A stretch of 64,000 nt of DNA, taken from assembly GCF_000152865.1 (NCBI RefSeq), contig NZ_CH672390.1, positions 2,769,468 through 2,833,467 on the forward strand, given 5' to 3'. The notes beneath the pieces were generated by a model. The model saw only the letters and a program-made list of their open reading frames with translations, did no database searches and was not told the origin of the DNA. Position 1 is the first letter of the stretch, and every line of letters starts with the position of its first letter. This DNA comes from Erythrobacter sp. NAP1. Lineage in GTDB: Bacteria; Pseudomonadota; Alphaproteobacteria; Sphingomonadales; Sphingomonadaceae. Positions 23,843 to 33,835 of the stretch are shown here, one piece after another. The position numbers and the translations under genes were made by a program.

Positions 23843-24990
23843 TCGTCCTCGTTGTTCTCGCCAAGGAGCGGGGCGTGCTGGAGCGGGCCTGCCGACCACT
23901 CGCTATACCGATTGGGATCGCGCATCTGGAACACCGCGCCTTCGCTTGGATGCTGGCTGCGTTCGAAAAACCCGCTCTCGCGCAGGTGCGGGTCGTCGAT
24001 GACTTCGTTGAGATCGGTCACCTTCATGCAGGGAATATTGGCTTCGCGTAGAATGTCGAGACATTCCTGCGTGCTTTTCATTTTCGTAAGCTCACCGATC
24101 CTGCGATAAAGCTCAGGCCCAGCCGACATGATCCCTTTCACATCGTTGAAGCGCTCTTCAGCAGCCATCTGAGGGTCGCCCAGAAGGCCGACAGTATAAG
24201 GGAAATGCTGCGGCACATAGGGCACGATGCTGATCCAGCCATCTTTGGTCTGGAATGGTTGTCGGTCGGCATCGACCTGCCGCGAATACCCTGCATCGCC
24301 ATTGGGCGGGTCGAAGGTCTTCGCATCGAGATGTTCTTTCATCATGAAGCTCGCGAAAGCCTCGAACATGGGCACTTCGACGTGCTGTCCTTTGCCGGTG
24401 CGTAGGCGGTGGATGATCGCCGCCTGCGTCGCATAGGCCGCGTGCAATCCAGCTACTTTGTCTGCGATCAGCGAGGGCAGGTAGCGCGGGCGCTCATCAC
24501 CATCGACGCGTGGCAGGAGCGAAGTCGCACCGGTCGCCGCCTGGATTACGTCGTCATAGGCCTGCAATCCGCCGTAGGGACCTTCCGAACCAAAGCCGAC
24601 GCAGTGAACATAGATGATCGCAGGGTTGAGCGCTTTGACCGCGTCATAGCCGAACCCCAACCGTTCAATCGCAGCCTCGCGCACGTTGTGAATGAACACA
24701 TCTGCTACGCTCAGCATCTCGCGCAGGCGCGCGCCGTCCTCTTTGTCCTTGAGATCAAGCACAACCGACTTCTTGCCGCGGTTGAGCGCGATAAAGCCGG
24801 GCGCCATGCCGGGGGTCTGCGCAGGCTTTGCGCTGTAGCGATAGACGTCGCCGCCGGGTGCCTCGATCTTGGTGACCTCGGCTCCGTGGTCGGCGAGGAT
24901 TTGTGTGGCGTAGGGACCGAACACGACGCTGGTGAGGTCGATGACCTTGATGCCTTCGAGCATCGGCTGGCTGTCACCCGGCGCCATCAT
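23839..24990 (-). CDS. CaiB/BaiF family (class III) CoA-transferase
   Basis: 383 residues. It has the family III features: N-terminal [25 protein letters not shown], the nucleophilic-Asp region DVFIHNVRE and the [20 protein letters not shown] block, and a C-terminal [12 protein letters not shown]. These enzymes move CoA between carboxylic acids and act in catabolism of fatty, bile or aromatic acids. Seven bases downstream of the ferredoxin reductase gene on the same strand, so co-transcribed. With P450 and reductase nearby, a role in activating oxidised hydrocarbons is plausible; the substrate is unknown. Confidence 0.88.
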   Translation of the reverse strand: MMAPGDSQPMLEGIKVIDLTSVVFGPYATQILADHGAEVTKIEAPGGDVYRYSAKPAQTPGMAPGFIALNRGKKSVVLDLKDKEDGARLREMLSVADVFIHNVREAAIERLGFGYDAVKALNPAIIYVHCVGFGSEGPYGGLQAYDDVIQAATGATSLLPRVDGDERPRYLPSLIADKVAGLHAAYATQAAIIHRLRTGKGQHVEVPMFEAFASFMMKEHLDAKTFDPPNGDAGYSRQVDADRQPFQTKDGWISIVPYVPQHFPYTVGLLGDPQMAAEERFNDVKGIMSAGPELYRRIGELTKMKSTQECLDILREANIPCMKVTDLNEVIDDPHLRESGFFERSQHPSEGAVFQMRDPNRYSEWSAGPLQHAPLLGENNEDD

Positions 24991-24996
24991 GAGATG

Positions 24997-26241
24997 TCAG
25001 ATCAGTTCCTTGAGCTGGATTTCAGTGTCGGCAAGCAAGGCAGGGTCGACCTTTTCAATCCCTCGTTCGAGCAGCTTTCGGCCCTGGACATAATCCTTCA
25101 TTGCATTGACGCAGTCGAAGGCGATTGGGCGGCCCTCTTTCAGATAAACCACACTGAATTTGCGCTCGGCAGGGTCGCCGCGAACCACAGTCGCATCATA
25201 GCCTAGGCTTAGCCCAGCGGTCTGGAGTTTGAGGTCATATTGGTTCGACCAGAACCATGGCAGCGCGTGATAGGGTTGCTTGTCCCCCATGATCGCCCGC
25301 GCGACCGTGTTGGCCATGTCGTTGGCGTTCTGCACGGATTCCAGCCGGATGACTGCGCTCTCGGCAAAGGGGTTAACATGTGCCGCGCAGTCACCAATCG
25401 CGTAGATGTCATCGAGCGTCGTGCGGCAATACACATCGACGTCCACTCCATTGGCGCCCGCCGCGCCTGCTGCAATGAGCGGAGCCACAGCTGGCACGAT
25501 CCCGATGCCGACCACCACCATGTCGCAAGCGAGCATTTCGCCATTGTCGAGCTGGACGCTGGTCACTTTGCCGTCTTCGCCCAGGATCTCTGAGATGCCT
25601 TGAGACAGCCGCACATCGACGCCCTGTCGGCGGTGCTCTTCTTCGTAAAAGCGCGACAGCTCCTCACCCGCGACTCGCGCAAGCACCCTGTCCTGAACCT
25701 CGAGCAGCGTGACTTCGCAGCCCAGCTTGCGCAGGACGGCTGCGGCTTCGAGCCCGATATAGCCTCCGCCGATGACGACCGCGCGCTTTGCACCTGCTTC
25801 GAGCGCCCCCATCATCGCGTCAGCATCGCGCTTGTCGCGCACGCAGAATATGCCTTTCAGGCCCGCTCCGGGCACATCAATCCGGCGCGGATCGCCGCCG
25901 CCTGCCCAGATGAGTTTGCGATAGCCGACCTTCGACCCGTCCGAGAGCGTCACTTCGTGCCGCATCCAGTCGATTTCGATAACCGCGCAGCCAAGGCGCA
26001 GCTGGACACCCTTGTCAGCCCAGAACTTTTCCGGGCGGATCATCATGCGCTCGAAGCTCTTGTCTCCCGCCAGATACTCTTTGGAAAGAGGGGGACGTTC
26101 GTAAGGCGGCTCGGCATCGCGACCGATCATCAGGATCGAGCTTTCGTGCCCCTGCTGTCGCAGTGCTATCGCCGCCTGCGCGCCGCCATGCCCAGTGCCG
26201 ACGATGACGACGTCAGCCGAAGTGCTTCCAGTTGCGTTCAT
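24997..26241 (-). CDS. Ferredoxin reductase, FAD/NAD(P)H dependent
   Basis: 414 residues of the putidaredoxin/rhodocoxin reductase class. FAD-binding [18 protein letters not shown] at the N-terminus, [13 protein letters not shown]-binding [16 protein letters not shown] (about 150-165), and C-terminal [10 protein letters not shown]. It passes electrons from NADH to a [2Fe-2S] ferredoxin that feeds P450s. Two P450s occur in this window and could be clients. Co-directional with the CoA-transferase. Confidence 0.9.
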   Translation of the reverse strand: MNATGSTSADVVIVGTGHGGAQAAIALRQQGHESSILMIGRDAEPPYERPPLSKEYLAGDKSFERMMIRPEKFWADKGVQLRLGCAVIEIDWMRHEVTLSDGSKVGYRKLIWAGGGDPRRIDVPGAGLKGIFCVRDKRDADAMMGALEAGAKRAVVIGGGYIGLEAAAVLRKLGCEVTLLEVQDRVLARVAGEELSRFYEEEHRRQGVDVRLSQGISEILGEDGKVTSVQLDNGEMLACDMVVVGIGIVPAVAPLIAAGAAGANGVDVDVYCRTTLDDIYAIGDCAAHVNPFAESAVIRLESVQNANDMANTVARAIMGDKQPYHALPWFWSNQYDLKLQTAGLSLGYDATVVRGDPAERKFSVVYLKEGRPIAFDCVNAMKDYVQGRKLLERGIEKVDPALLADTEIQLKELI

Positions 26242-26304
26242 GGGCAGGGGCGTTCGCCCGAAACCATGGCCCGCGTCAACCCCACCTGCGAGGGCCGGGA
26301 GCCA

Positions 26305-29300
26305 TCATCGGTCGAGCAGGTTCCGCGCCTGGCTTGCGATCTGGGCCAGCACTGCCGGAGCCACAGGAGGCCGCGATTGCGCCCGCGCGATCATAGCGCG
26401 GAACTGCGTGACGGCATCCTTGTTGTGATCGGCCCAGGTCGCAATGGCGCCTTGCGGATCGTCTTTGCCCCCCTTGCGGCGCATGAGCTTGGCAAGGAAT
26501 TCAAGCCGCATATGCTGGAAATCGCGCGCAAGGCCATCGACCAGCAGCCGCTCCCAGATGTCGGTCGGCGTCATATGCGCAGCGGTCCCCTGTGCCCAAT
26601 CGAGCCCTATACGCGTGCCGATATCGGTAAAGGCGCGGGTCAGCACGGTCGGATCAATCTCGGTTTTGAGCGCGAGGCTCGCAAGGCCGACCGATCCATC
26701 ATAATCGAACAGGTCTGCGACCCGGTTCGCGATGGCCTCGGGTGCGCCTTCTTCCACGAATTGCGCGCGCAGCGCTTCGGAGCGCTCGCGGGTCTCGCCG
26801 GTGATGAGGTCGGCCCGGCCATCGGCAAGTTTTCTGACGCCCGACTTGAGGGAATCGATCATGGCGCTTGCTTCGACGCGGCCAGCGCCTGTGCGCAAGA
26901 CGTCGGACATCAGGTTGCCAACCGCCGCAGCAAGCCTGTCGAGCAAGCTGAGGCGCGCGGTCTCGCTCATCGCCTTTGCGTCGATGTCCTGCCACAGCGT
27001 CTTGAGGTCGAACAGGCGCTCAACCACCACGAAAGCGGCAGCAACGTCAGCAAGGCCCACGCCCTCTTCCTCAGGCAGCTCAAAAGCATGGATCAGACCA
27101 AGACGGTTGACGATCCGGTTCGACAGGTCAGTCGCGATCAGCTCGCGGCGCAGGCGGTGATCGCGAATCTGGTCGGCGAACCTCTTCTGCATTGGGCCCG
27201 GGAACATCGCGATCAGATTGCTTTCCAGGATCGGGTCATCAGGCAGGCCGCTCGCCTCGATCGCGTCTTGCAGCGCGAGCTTGGCTGACGAGAGCAGAAC
27301 CGCGAGTTCGGGCCGGGTGAAACCGAGCCCGTCCGCAGCGCGGCGCGCATAGGTGTCGGCATCGGCCAGCCCTTCGTTGCGGCGATCGAGCGCTCCCATT
27401 TCGCTGAGTTGCTCTATCAGGCGGATGTATGAGGAACTTGCTCCGGGTCCGCCGCTTTCGGCGATCGAAAGCGCCAAGGCCTGAAGCCGGTTGTCCTCGA
27501 GGACGATCTCGGCAACCTCGTCGGTCATCTTGGCGAGCAGGTTGTTGCGCTTTGTCTCGGTCAGCACGCCATCGCGCTTGGCTGCGGCAAGTGCGATCTT
27601 GATGTTTACCTCGTTGTCCGAGCAGTCGACGCCTGCCGAATTGTCGATGAAGTCGGTGTTGATCCGTCCTCCGGCGAGCGAATAGGCGATGCGTCCGGCT
27701 TGCGTGATGCCGAGGTTCGCGCCTTCGCCGATGACCTTGGCGCCGACCTCGCGGGCATCGACGCGCAGCGCATCGTTGGATGGATCGCCGACCTGGATGT
27801 GGTTCTCGCTCTCGGCCTTAATATAGGTTCCAATCCCGCCAAACCACAAAAGGTCAATCTTGGCTTTGAGGATCGCGCTGATCAGCGCATCGGGCTCAAT
27901 CTCCTTCTCCTCGATGCCGAGGAGATCGCGCGCCTTCTTGGAAAGCTTGATGCGCTTGAGGTCGCGCGAATAGACGCCGCCGCCCTTTGAAATTAGGTCA
28001 GGATTGTAGTCTTCCCAGCTCGAGCGCGGCAGCTCGAACATGCGCTTGCGCTCTTTCCAGCTTGTCGCCGGATCGGGATCGGGATCGATGAAGATGTGGC
28101 GGTGGTCGAAGGCTGCGACCAGCTTGATGGCCTTGGACAGAAGCATGCCGTTGCCAAACACGTCGCCCGACATGTCGCCGCAGCCAGCCACCGTCACGCT
28201 GTCCTTCTGGACGTCGACGCCCATCTCGAGGAAGTGACGCTGCACGCTCACCCACGCGCCGCGTGCGGTGATGCCCATCGCCTTGTGGTCGTACCCATTG
28301 GAGCCTCCGCTCGCGAACGCGTCGTCGAGCCAGAACCCTGCTTTCTCGGCGATCCCGTTGGCAACATCGGAGAAGCGTGCGGTGCCTTTGTCGGCGGCAA
28401 CAACGAAGTAGGGGTCTTCGCCATCAAGAACGTGGACGCCGTCAGGGTGGACGACTTTGCCATCGACGATATTGTCTGTGACCGAGAGCAAGGTTCGGAT
28501 GAAGACTTCGTAGCTACCCTGACCTTCGGCAGCCCAGGCATCGCGATCGATTGCAGGCGATGGCAACTGCTTGGGATAGAAGCCGCCCTTTGCACCGCTT
28601 GGCACGATGACGGCATTCTTGACCTTCTGCGCTTTCATAAGGCCGAGAATTTCGGTGCGGAAGTCGTCTCGCCGGTCGGACCAGCGCAGACCACCGCGAG
28701 CCACAGAGCCCGAGCGAAGGTGAATGCCCTCGACCCGGCGCGAATAGACGAAGATCTCACGCCATGGCACGGGCTTCGGAAGGCCGGGGACGAGCGATGA
28801 GTTGATCTTGAAGGCCAGCGCCTCGTCGGCTGCCAGCGCAAAGGCGTTCGTGCGCAGAACCGCATTGATCACGGCGCGATAGAGACGCAGCAGGCGATCA
28901 TCGTTGATCGCGCTCACTTTGCCGAGACCGCGCTGGAAGGCACTGATCGCGGCGGCAATGGCGGCGTCGCGGTCGCCCTTGAAATCGGGATCGTGGCGCG
29001 CGGCGAACAGGTCGATCATCGCCTGGGTCACGCCCGGCGCACGTTGCAGCGCATCGACCACGGTGTAGATGGTGAAACCCATTCCCGTCTGGCGCAGATA
29101 GCGATAGATCGCTCGTAGCCAGATCGCGTGCTGCGCGCTCAGCCCGGTGGCGACAACCAGACGGTTGAACGGATCGTCCTCAGACTGACCATTGAGCACT
29201 TCAGCGATGGCGGTTTCGATTGTGTCTGCACGATCGAGCAGGTCGCTCACCTGCGATCCGACGGGCAATTCGAGCGTAAACTCGTGGATCGTCCCAAGCT

Positions 29301-31026
29301 TGCCATCGTCAAGCCGCGTCGGCATTTCCGCAAGCACCCGGAACCCGAAGTTCTCAAGCGCCGGGACCGCATCCGAAAGCGCCATTTCGCCGGCTGAGTG
29401 ATAGATCTTCAGCCGAAGGTCGCCGACCGGATCGTGGTCTAGCGCGTAAAGTCGGCAGGAGCGCGCTTCGGGATTGTCGCCGGTGGCAATCGCGCGCAGC
29501 TCAAGGATGTCGAGCGCGGCCTCGGCGGCTCCATAGCGGGCGCGATAGGTTCCCGGGAATGCCCCGGCGTACCGTTGCGCAATGGCAGCCACGCGCGAGC
29601 TGTCTTCCGCTTCGGCAAGGCGCGCCTCTACCGCCTCGTTCCAGCCCTTGAGCAGATCGATAAGCTCGCTTTCGATCTTTGCGGCATCCGGCATCTGACC
29701 GGTCGAGCGCGAATCGAGCAGGAACTGGAGCATCGCCAGCGTCGAGCCTTCGACTTCAAGGCTCCAGCTTAGCATGTCGACCCCGGTGGACTTGGTCAGC
29801 AAGTCCTGAATCTGGAGGCGCACGCCGGTCGAGAGGAAGTCGCGCGGGAGCCACACGAAAGCGAAGACATGCCGCTCCAGCGCGGACTGCACCAGAACGA
29901 CGCGCGGCCGCGGACGATCGACCAGGCTCATCATCGCGGTTGCGAGCCGCTCTATATCGCTCGGCCTGAAGCCAGCCAGGAGGTCGTGGGGCAGGGTGGT
30001 GAATGCATGGACCAGTGCCTTGCCCGCATGACCCTGAGGGTCAAAACCCAATGCGCTGATGATATCGCTCAAAGCAGTGCGCAGGACGGGCACTTCGCTC
30101 GGAGGTGTTGCGAGACCGGCACTGGTCCAGACCCCTGCATGGATCGAAAGTGCAGTTACCTCTCCGTTCTCGCGCCGAGGAACGATGAAGATGTCGAGCG
30201 GCGTACGGCGGTGCACGTTCGAAAGGCGGTTGGCCTTGATGACGAGCAGGTTGCGGGGTTTGCCGTCCGAACCGTCCACGTCAAACCACTCGAATGCGCG
30301 TTCGTAGGATGTGTCAGCGAGGATTTCACTGGCGCTCTTGCGGCAGATGCCGAGGGCGTCGCTTTGTTCTCCGGCGCGAGTGCGCACGACATGACCGAGC
30401 TGTGTCAGCATCCCGGAGTTAAGCCATTCGAGCAGTGCCGCGCTTTCCGGAGTTTCGTCCGCAATCGACTCCGCATCGGTTTTCATCGCGGCCTGAATTT
30501 TCGGCCAATCGCTCACCGCGGCGCGGACATCACCGAGCGTCACCTTGATTTCAGCCAAAAGCTCGCGGCGCTGGCGAGCATCGACGCGAGGGGTCTCGAT
30601 GTAGATCAGGCTTTCAGGCGATCCCTTACCCCCGGCCTTGGTCAAACTGGTGAGTTCGCCAGCGTCGTTGCGCTCTACCGCTACGACCGGGTGGATCAGT
30701 TGGTCGATGCTGAGGCCGTGCGCCGTGATCGTCGCGGCGATCGAGTCGACGAGGAACGGCATGTCATCATTGACGATGGCAATACGCAGGCGACGCTCGG
30801 ATGTGTCGGACTGCAGTTTTAACGCGGATTGCGACGGTTGGCGGGACTGGGCCGTCACCAACAGGAATTCGGCAGACTCTTCGAGCGCATCGCCATCAAG
30901 GGGAGTGTCGCCGGGCAGGATCGCGGCTGCGAGATGCTTACTCAGCTCCTTAACCAGCGTTTTGGGAGGGGCTTTCCGCTTACTTGCTGGCGCGGATTTG
31001 GTTGCGCCTGAGGAATTTGCGCTCAT
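26305..31026 (-). CDS. NAD-dependent glutamate dehydrogenase, large type
   Basis: 1573 residues, the 180-kDa class found in actinobacteria and many proteobacteria. It oxidatively deaminates glutamate to 2-oxoglutarate, linking amino-acid catabolism to the TCA cycle. The long N-terminal region contains ACT-like regulatory segments. The catalytic core (about 700-1200) shows SGSVARGGLRWSDRRDDFRT, MKAQKVKNAVIVPSGAKGGF with the catalytic lysines, GCGDMSGDVFGNGM and EGANLGITQAGR. The C-terminal helical domain completes the family length. It is preceded by an A+T-rich promoter-like stretch around 31055-31090. Confidence 0.95.
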   Translation of the reverse strand: MSANSSGATKSAPASKRKAPPKTLVKELSKHLAAAILPGDTPLDGDALEESAEFLLVTAQSRQPSQSALKLQSDTSERRLRIAIVNDDMPFLVDSIAATITAHGLSIDQLIHPVVAVERNDAGELTSLTKAGGKGSPESLIYIETPRVDARQRRELLAEIKVTLGDVRAAVSDWPKIQAAMKTDAESIADETPESAALLEWLNSGMLTQLGHVVRTRAGEQSDALGICRKSASEILADTSYERAFEWFDVDGSDGKPRNLLVIKANRLSNVHRRTPLDIFIVPRRENGEVTALSIHAGVWTSAGLATPPSEVPVLRTALSDIISALGFDPQGHAGKALVHAFTTLPHDLLAGFRPSDIERLATAMMSLVDRPRPRVVLVQSALERHVFAFVWLPRDFLSTGVRLQIQDLLTKSTGVDMLSWSLEVEGSTLAMLQFLLDSRSTGQMPDAAKIESELIDLLKGWNEAVEARLAEAEDSSRVAAIAQRYAGAFPGTYRARYGAAEAALDILELRAIATGDNPEARSCRLYALDHDPVGDLRLKIYHSAGEMALSDAVPALENFGFRVLAEMPTRLDDGKLGTIHEFTLELPVGSQVSDLLDRADTIETAIAEVLNGQSEDDPFNRLVVATGLSAQHAIWLRAIYRYLRQTGMGFTIYTVVDALQRAPGVTQAMIDLFAARHDPDFKGDRDAAIAAAISAFQRGLGKVSAINDDRLLRLYRAVINAVLRTNAFALAADEALAFKINSSLVPGLPKPVPWREIFVYSRRVEGIHLRSGSVARGGLRWSDRRDDFRTEILGLMKAQKVKNAVIVPSGAKGGFYPKQLPSPAIDRDAWAAEGQGSYEVFIRTLLSVTDNIVDGKVVHPDGVHVLDGEDPYFVVAADKGTARFSDVANGIAEKAGFWLDDAFASGGSNGYDHKAMGITARGAWVSVQRHFLEMGVDVQKDSVTVAGCGDMSGDVFGNGMLLSKAIKLVAAFDHRHIFIDPDPDPATSWKERKRMFELPRSSWEDYNPDLISKGGGVYSRDLKRIKLSKKARDLLGIEEKEIEPDALISAILKAKIDLLWFGGIGTYIKAESENHIQVGDPSNDALRVDAREVGAKVIGEGANLGITQAGRIAYSLAGGRINTDFIDNSAGVDCSDNEVNIKIALAAAKRDGVLTETKRNNLLAKMTDEVAEIVLEDNRLQALALSIAESGGPGASSSYIRLIEQLSEMGALDRRNEGLADADTYARRAADGLGFTRPELAVLLSSAKLALQDAIEASGLPDDPILESNLIAMFPGPMQKRFADQIRDHRLRRELIATDLSNRIVNRLGLIHAFELPEEEGVGLADVAAAFVVVERLFDLKTLWQDIDAKAMSETARLSLLDRLAAAVGNLMSDVLRTGAGRVEASAMIDSLKSGVRKLADGRADLITGETRERSEALRAQFVEEGAPEAIANRVADLFDYDGSVGLASLALKTEIDPTVLTRAFTDIGTRIGLDWAQGTAAHMTPTDIWERLLVDGLARDFQHMRLEFLAKLMRRKGGKDDPQGAIATWADHNKDAVTQFRAMIARAQSRPPVAPAVLAQIASQARNLLDR

Positions 31027-31152
31027 CGCCTAACTGCTCCTGCTCCCGGTCTGGCTTGTATAATTTTATTGTGCCGGGTTGTTTGTATTGTGCTCGGTGC
31101 AATACAGGAATTTGGAGAGTCGGCGCAAGCGAGAACCGCGCCGGTAAAGCGC

Positions 31153-32145
31153 TTAAGCCGCTACGGCTCTTACCGCTTCAAGCGTTATCTCGAGCGAAGC
31201 TTCTCGTGCCGCAGGATCATAGGTCGACCCGCACAAGATGATTTCGTCTGCTCTGGTGCGCTTGATGAAGAGTTCGATTGCGTCCCTCACCGTTTCGCGA
31301 CTTCCGACCGCGGAAGCCTGACCAACGTGGTCGAGCATTGCCAGGTGGGGCGCAGGCAATGTCGAGGTGTAATCCTTTATCGGGGGCTGCAGTTTGCCAG
31401 GATTACCGGTGCGCAACGCAACGAAAGCCTGTTGCTGGCTGGATGCAAGAGTGCGGGCTTCCTCGTCGCTGTCGGCTGCAAAGGCATTGATGGCGACCAT
31501 GACATGCGGCTCGCCGAGAGCATCGGAAGGCTCGAAATTGCGACGATAAAGGTCGAGCGCTTCGTCGAGATGATCGGGCGCGAAGTGCGCGGCAAAAGCG
31601 TAGGGCATGCCAAGCTTTGCCGCCAATTGCGCACCGAAGAGGCTCGATCCGAGCATCCAGAATTCGACATTGGCGCCAAGGCCCGGCGTGGCCTTGACTG
31701 TCAGTTCGACATCGCCCGTCAACAAAGCGCGCAGCTCTAACACGTCTTGCGGAAAGTATTCCGAGGCTTGCTGGAGATTCTTGCGAAGAGCGCGTTGAAG
31801 TTCAGGGCCCGCTCCCGGCGCTCTTCCCAGCCCCAAGTCGATCCGTCCGGGAAATAGCGCATCGAGCGTCCCGAATTGTTCAGCGATCTGGAACGGCGTG
31901 TGGTTGGGAAGCATGATCCCGCCAGAACCGATGCGGATGCGGCTTGTCGCGTTGCCGATATGGGCGAGCACTACCGAGGTGGCGCCTCCAGCAATGCCTT
32001 CCATGGCGTGATGCTCTGCAACCCAGAACCTCTTGCAGCCAAGTTCTTCCGCCTTGCGGGCGAGCGAGGTGCTCGCTTCCATTGCCTCGCCTACGCTCCC
32101 GCCTTCGCGAACGGGCACGAGGTCAAGGACGGAAAACTCGGTCAT
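31153..32145 (-). CDS. LLM-class flavin-dependent oxidoreductase
   Basis: 330 residues, bacterial luciferase-like TIM barrel. MTEFSVLDLVPVREGG, FWVAEHHAMEGIAGGATSV, RIRIGSGGIMLPNHTPF and GRIDLGLGRAPG are typical of the MsnO8-type group. Likely an FMN-dependent monooxygenase or reductase of unknown substrate. The ATG overlaps the stop of the TPR gene (ATGA), so they are co-translated. Confidence 0.88.
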   Translation of the reverse strand: MTEFSVLDLVPVREGGSVGEAMEASTSLARKAEELGCKRFWVAEHHAMEGIAGGATSVVLAHIGNATSRIRIGSGGIMLPNHTPFQIAEQFGTLDALFPGRIDLGLGRAPGAGPELQRALRKNLQQASEYFPQDVLELRALLTGDVELTVKATPGLGANVEFWMLGSSLFGAQLAAKLGMPYAFAAHFAPDHLDEALDLYRRNFEPSDALGEPHVMVAINAFAADSDEEARTLASSQQQAFVALRTGNPGKLQPPIKDYTSTLPAPHLAMLDHVGQASAVGSRETVRDAIELFIKRTRADEIILCGSTYDPAAREASLEITLEAVRAVAA

Positions 32146-33008
32146 GATGGCTCCTGCTCCACGCCTGCTGTTGGTGGCGGTCCAAGCTGTGCCAGGTAGT
32201 CCTGCGCGGTCAGCGCCGCCGGATCGCCCGGTGCAATATCGATCACCGATTGCCAGCTTGCCCGTGCCGCTTCATCGCGCCCTGAAAGGACTGCGATCAC
32301 ACCTGCCTCCAGGCCAATTTGCGGATCGGTGGGAGCAATCTGTCCGGCACGTTCAATCGCGATCTGTGCCTCGTCGAACCGCTCAAGCCGGCGCAGCAGG
32401 GTCGCCTTGAGCAGCCAGCCTTCCGCCTTGTCCGGTGTCAGCGTCGTCGCTGTCTCAAGCTCTGCGAGCGCTGCCTCGCCATCGCCAAGCGCGACGAGCG
32501 TGCGCGCAAGGTCTGTTGCGGCGATGGACTGCAGATCTGCGGAAGCAGAGGCTTGCGCATCGCGTTTTGCCGCCTCCAGGATTGTCCTTGCACCGCCGTG
32601 ATCGCCGCTTGCCAGCGCTGCATTGCCCGCCATCGTCCCAAACCGCGCACGGGCGCTCAATTCGTCGTCAGGCGTTTCGTCACGAGCCGCCGTGAATGCG
32701 GTGATGGCATCGTCCCATAGCGATAGTTCGGTTGCGGCTAGGCCGAGGCAATGATTGGCAAGAATGCGATTGGTCGCGCTGGTTTCATTGCGGCGCAGCT
32801 GGGCAAGCGTGTGCGCGCGAGCCGGGTCCTCGGCCACGAGGTCAAGGCACGCTGCAAGCCACGCACTTTCGGGCGATGCGTCGGCGCTCTCCTCCCCTGG
32901 ACGGGGTGGGCGGTTGAGAAGTTCATCGGGCAAACCCGGCAATGCCCCCGCATTGGGGTTGGGCCCGACTTGCAGTGCGAGAACGAGGAGGGAGGAGATC
33001 AGTGCCAC
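32142..33008 (-). CDS. Tetratricopeptide-repeat protein
   Basis: 288 residues. A hydrophobic N-terminus (MALISSLLVLALQVG) looks like a signal peptide. TPR helices follow from about residue 80 to 270, for example ALGDGEAALAELETATTLTP and RLERFDEAQIAIERAGQIAP. Probably periplasmic scaffolding; partner unknown. It precedes and overlaps the LLM oxidoreductase gene. Confidence 0.78.
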   Translation of the reverse strand: MALISSLLVLALQVGPNPNAGALPGLPDELLNRPPRPGEESADASPESAWLAACLDLVAEDPARAHTLAQLRRNETSATNRILANHCLGLAATELSLWDDAITAFTAARDETPDDELSARARFGTMAGNAALASGDHGGARTILEAAKRDAQASASADLQSIAATDLARTLVALGDGEAALAELETATTLTPDKAEGWLLKATLLRRLERFDEAQIAIERAGQIAPTDPQIGLEAGVIAVLSGRDEAARASWQSVIDIAPGDPAALTAQDYLAQLGPPPTAGVEQEPS

Positions 33009-33021
33009 GATATGGTGTCCG

Positions 33022-33753
33022 TTAGTAGAATCCGTCGACCTGAGCTTTCAGCAGCGCAATATCAGATTCGCGCGAAAGCCGATGGTCACCGTCCTTGATC
33101 AAGCAAAGCTGTACCTCGTCCGAACGCAGTGCCTCGGCAAGCCGAACGCTGGTCTCCCACGGGACGTCCGCATCGCGTTGCCCGTGAAGCAGGCGCACCG
33201 GGCATTCGATTGCGATCTCTTTTCCCAGCCTGAGCAGCCTTTCGGCATCGGCAAAAAAGCCGGGATGCGTAGGGGTCGGCTCGGGGCCATAGGGATTGTC
33301 TTCGAGGACGATTCCGCCGGAAGCGAGCGTCTCGCGTTGCTCGGGCGAATATCCCCATCGGATGAAATCGGGCGCGGCGGCAATCCCGATCATGCCAGCG
33401 AGCCCATCACCTAGCGCCTCCCCCACGAGCAGCATGAGCCACCCGCCCATCGAGGAGCCGACGAGCAACACGTCGCCGGTGACGCGCGCTTCAATCAACG
33501 CAAGCACTTCGTCGCGCCACTTGGAGAGGGAGCCGTCAGCGAACTCGCCATCGCTCTCACCGCAGCCCGAATAGTCGAGAAGAAGCGCAGCGCGCCCCTT
33601 GTCTTGTGCCTCAGCGAAGAGTGCGGTCGCCTTCCCGCCGGCCATGTCCGACATGTAGCCGGGCAGAAAAACGAGGGTAGGGCCTTCGCCAGAGTGAAAG
33701 CGATGCGCGATGCGAGTGCCATCGGGCATTTCGTGAAATTGAGTGTCAATCAT
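33022..33753 (-). CDS. Alpha/beta hydrolase
   Basis: 243 residues, serine hydrolase fold. LVFLPGYMSDMAGGKA forms the oxyanion region, nucleophile elbow VGSSMGGW (Ser in GxSxG), and the catalytic His in KDGDHRLSRE near the C-terminus; an acid is likely in HGQRDADVPW. An esterase or thioesterase of unknown substrate, cytoplasmic. Thirteen bases upstream of the TPR gene, on the same strand, so probably the first gene of that operon; divergent from phoD. Confidence 0.88.
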   Translation of the reverse strand: MIDTQFHEMPDGTRIAHRFHSGEGPTLVFLPGYMSDMAGGKATALFAEAQDKGRAALLLDYSGCGESDGEFADGSLSKWRDEVLALIEARVTGDVLLVGSSMGGWLMLLVGEALGDGLAGMIGIAAAPDFIRWGYSPEQRETLASGGIVLEDNPYGPEPTPTHPGFFADAERLLRLGKEIAIECPVRLLHGQRDADVPWETSVRLAEALRSDEVQLCLIKDGDHRLSRESDIALLKAQVDGFY

Positions 33754-33835
33754 TGCGCGACTTCATGCCCTTACCGAAGGGGTCGGTGCAATAGTTGTCA
33801 CGATGACGAAAAAACTGCGCTATATCGCGCTTCGC

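Noticed and set aside
25600..27288. A 562-codon plus-strand frame across the ferredoxin reductase and glutamate dehydrogenase genes
   Set aside because: It crosses two well-identified minus-strand genes and the intergenic gap; translation is Arg/His/Ala-rich noise.
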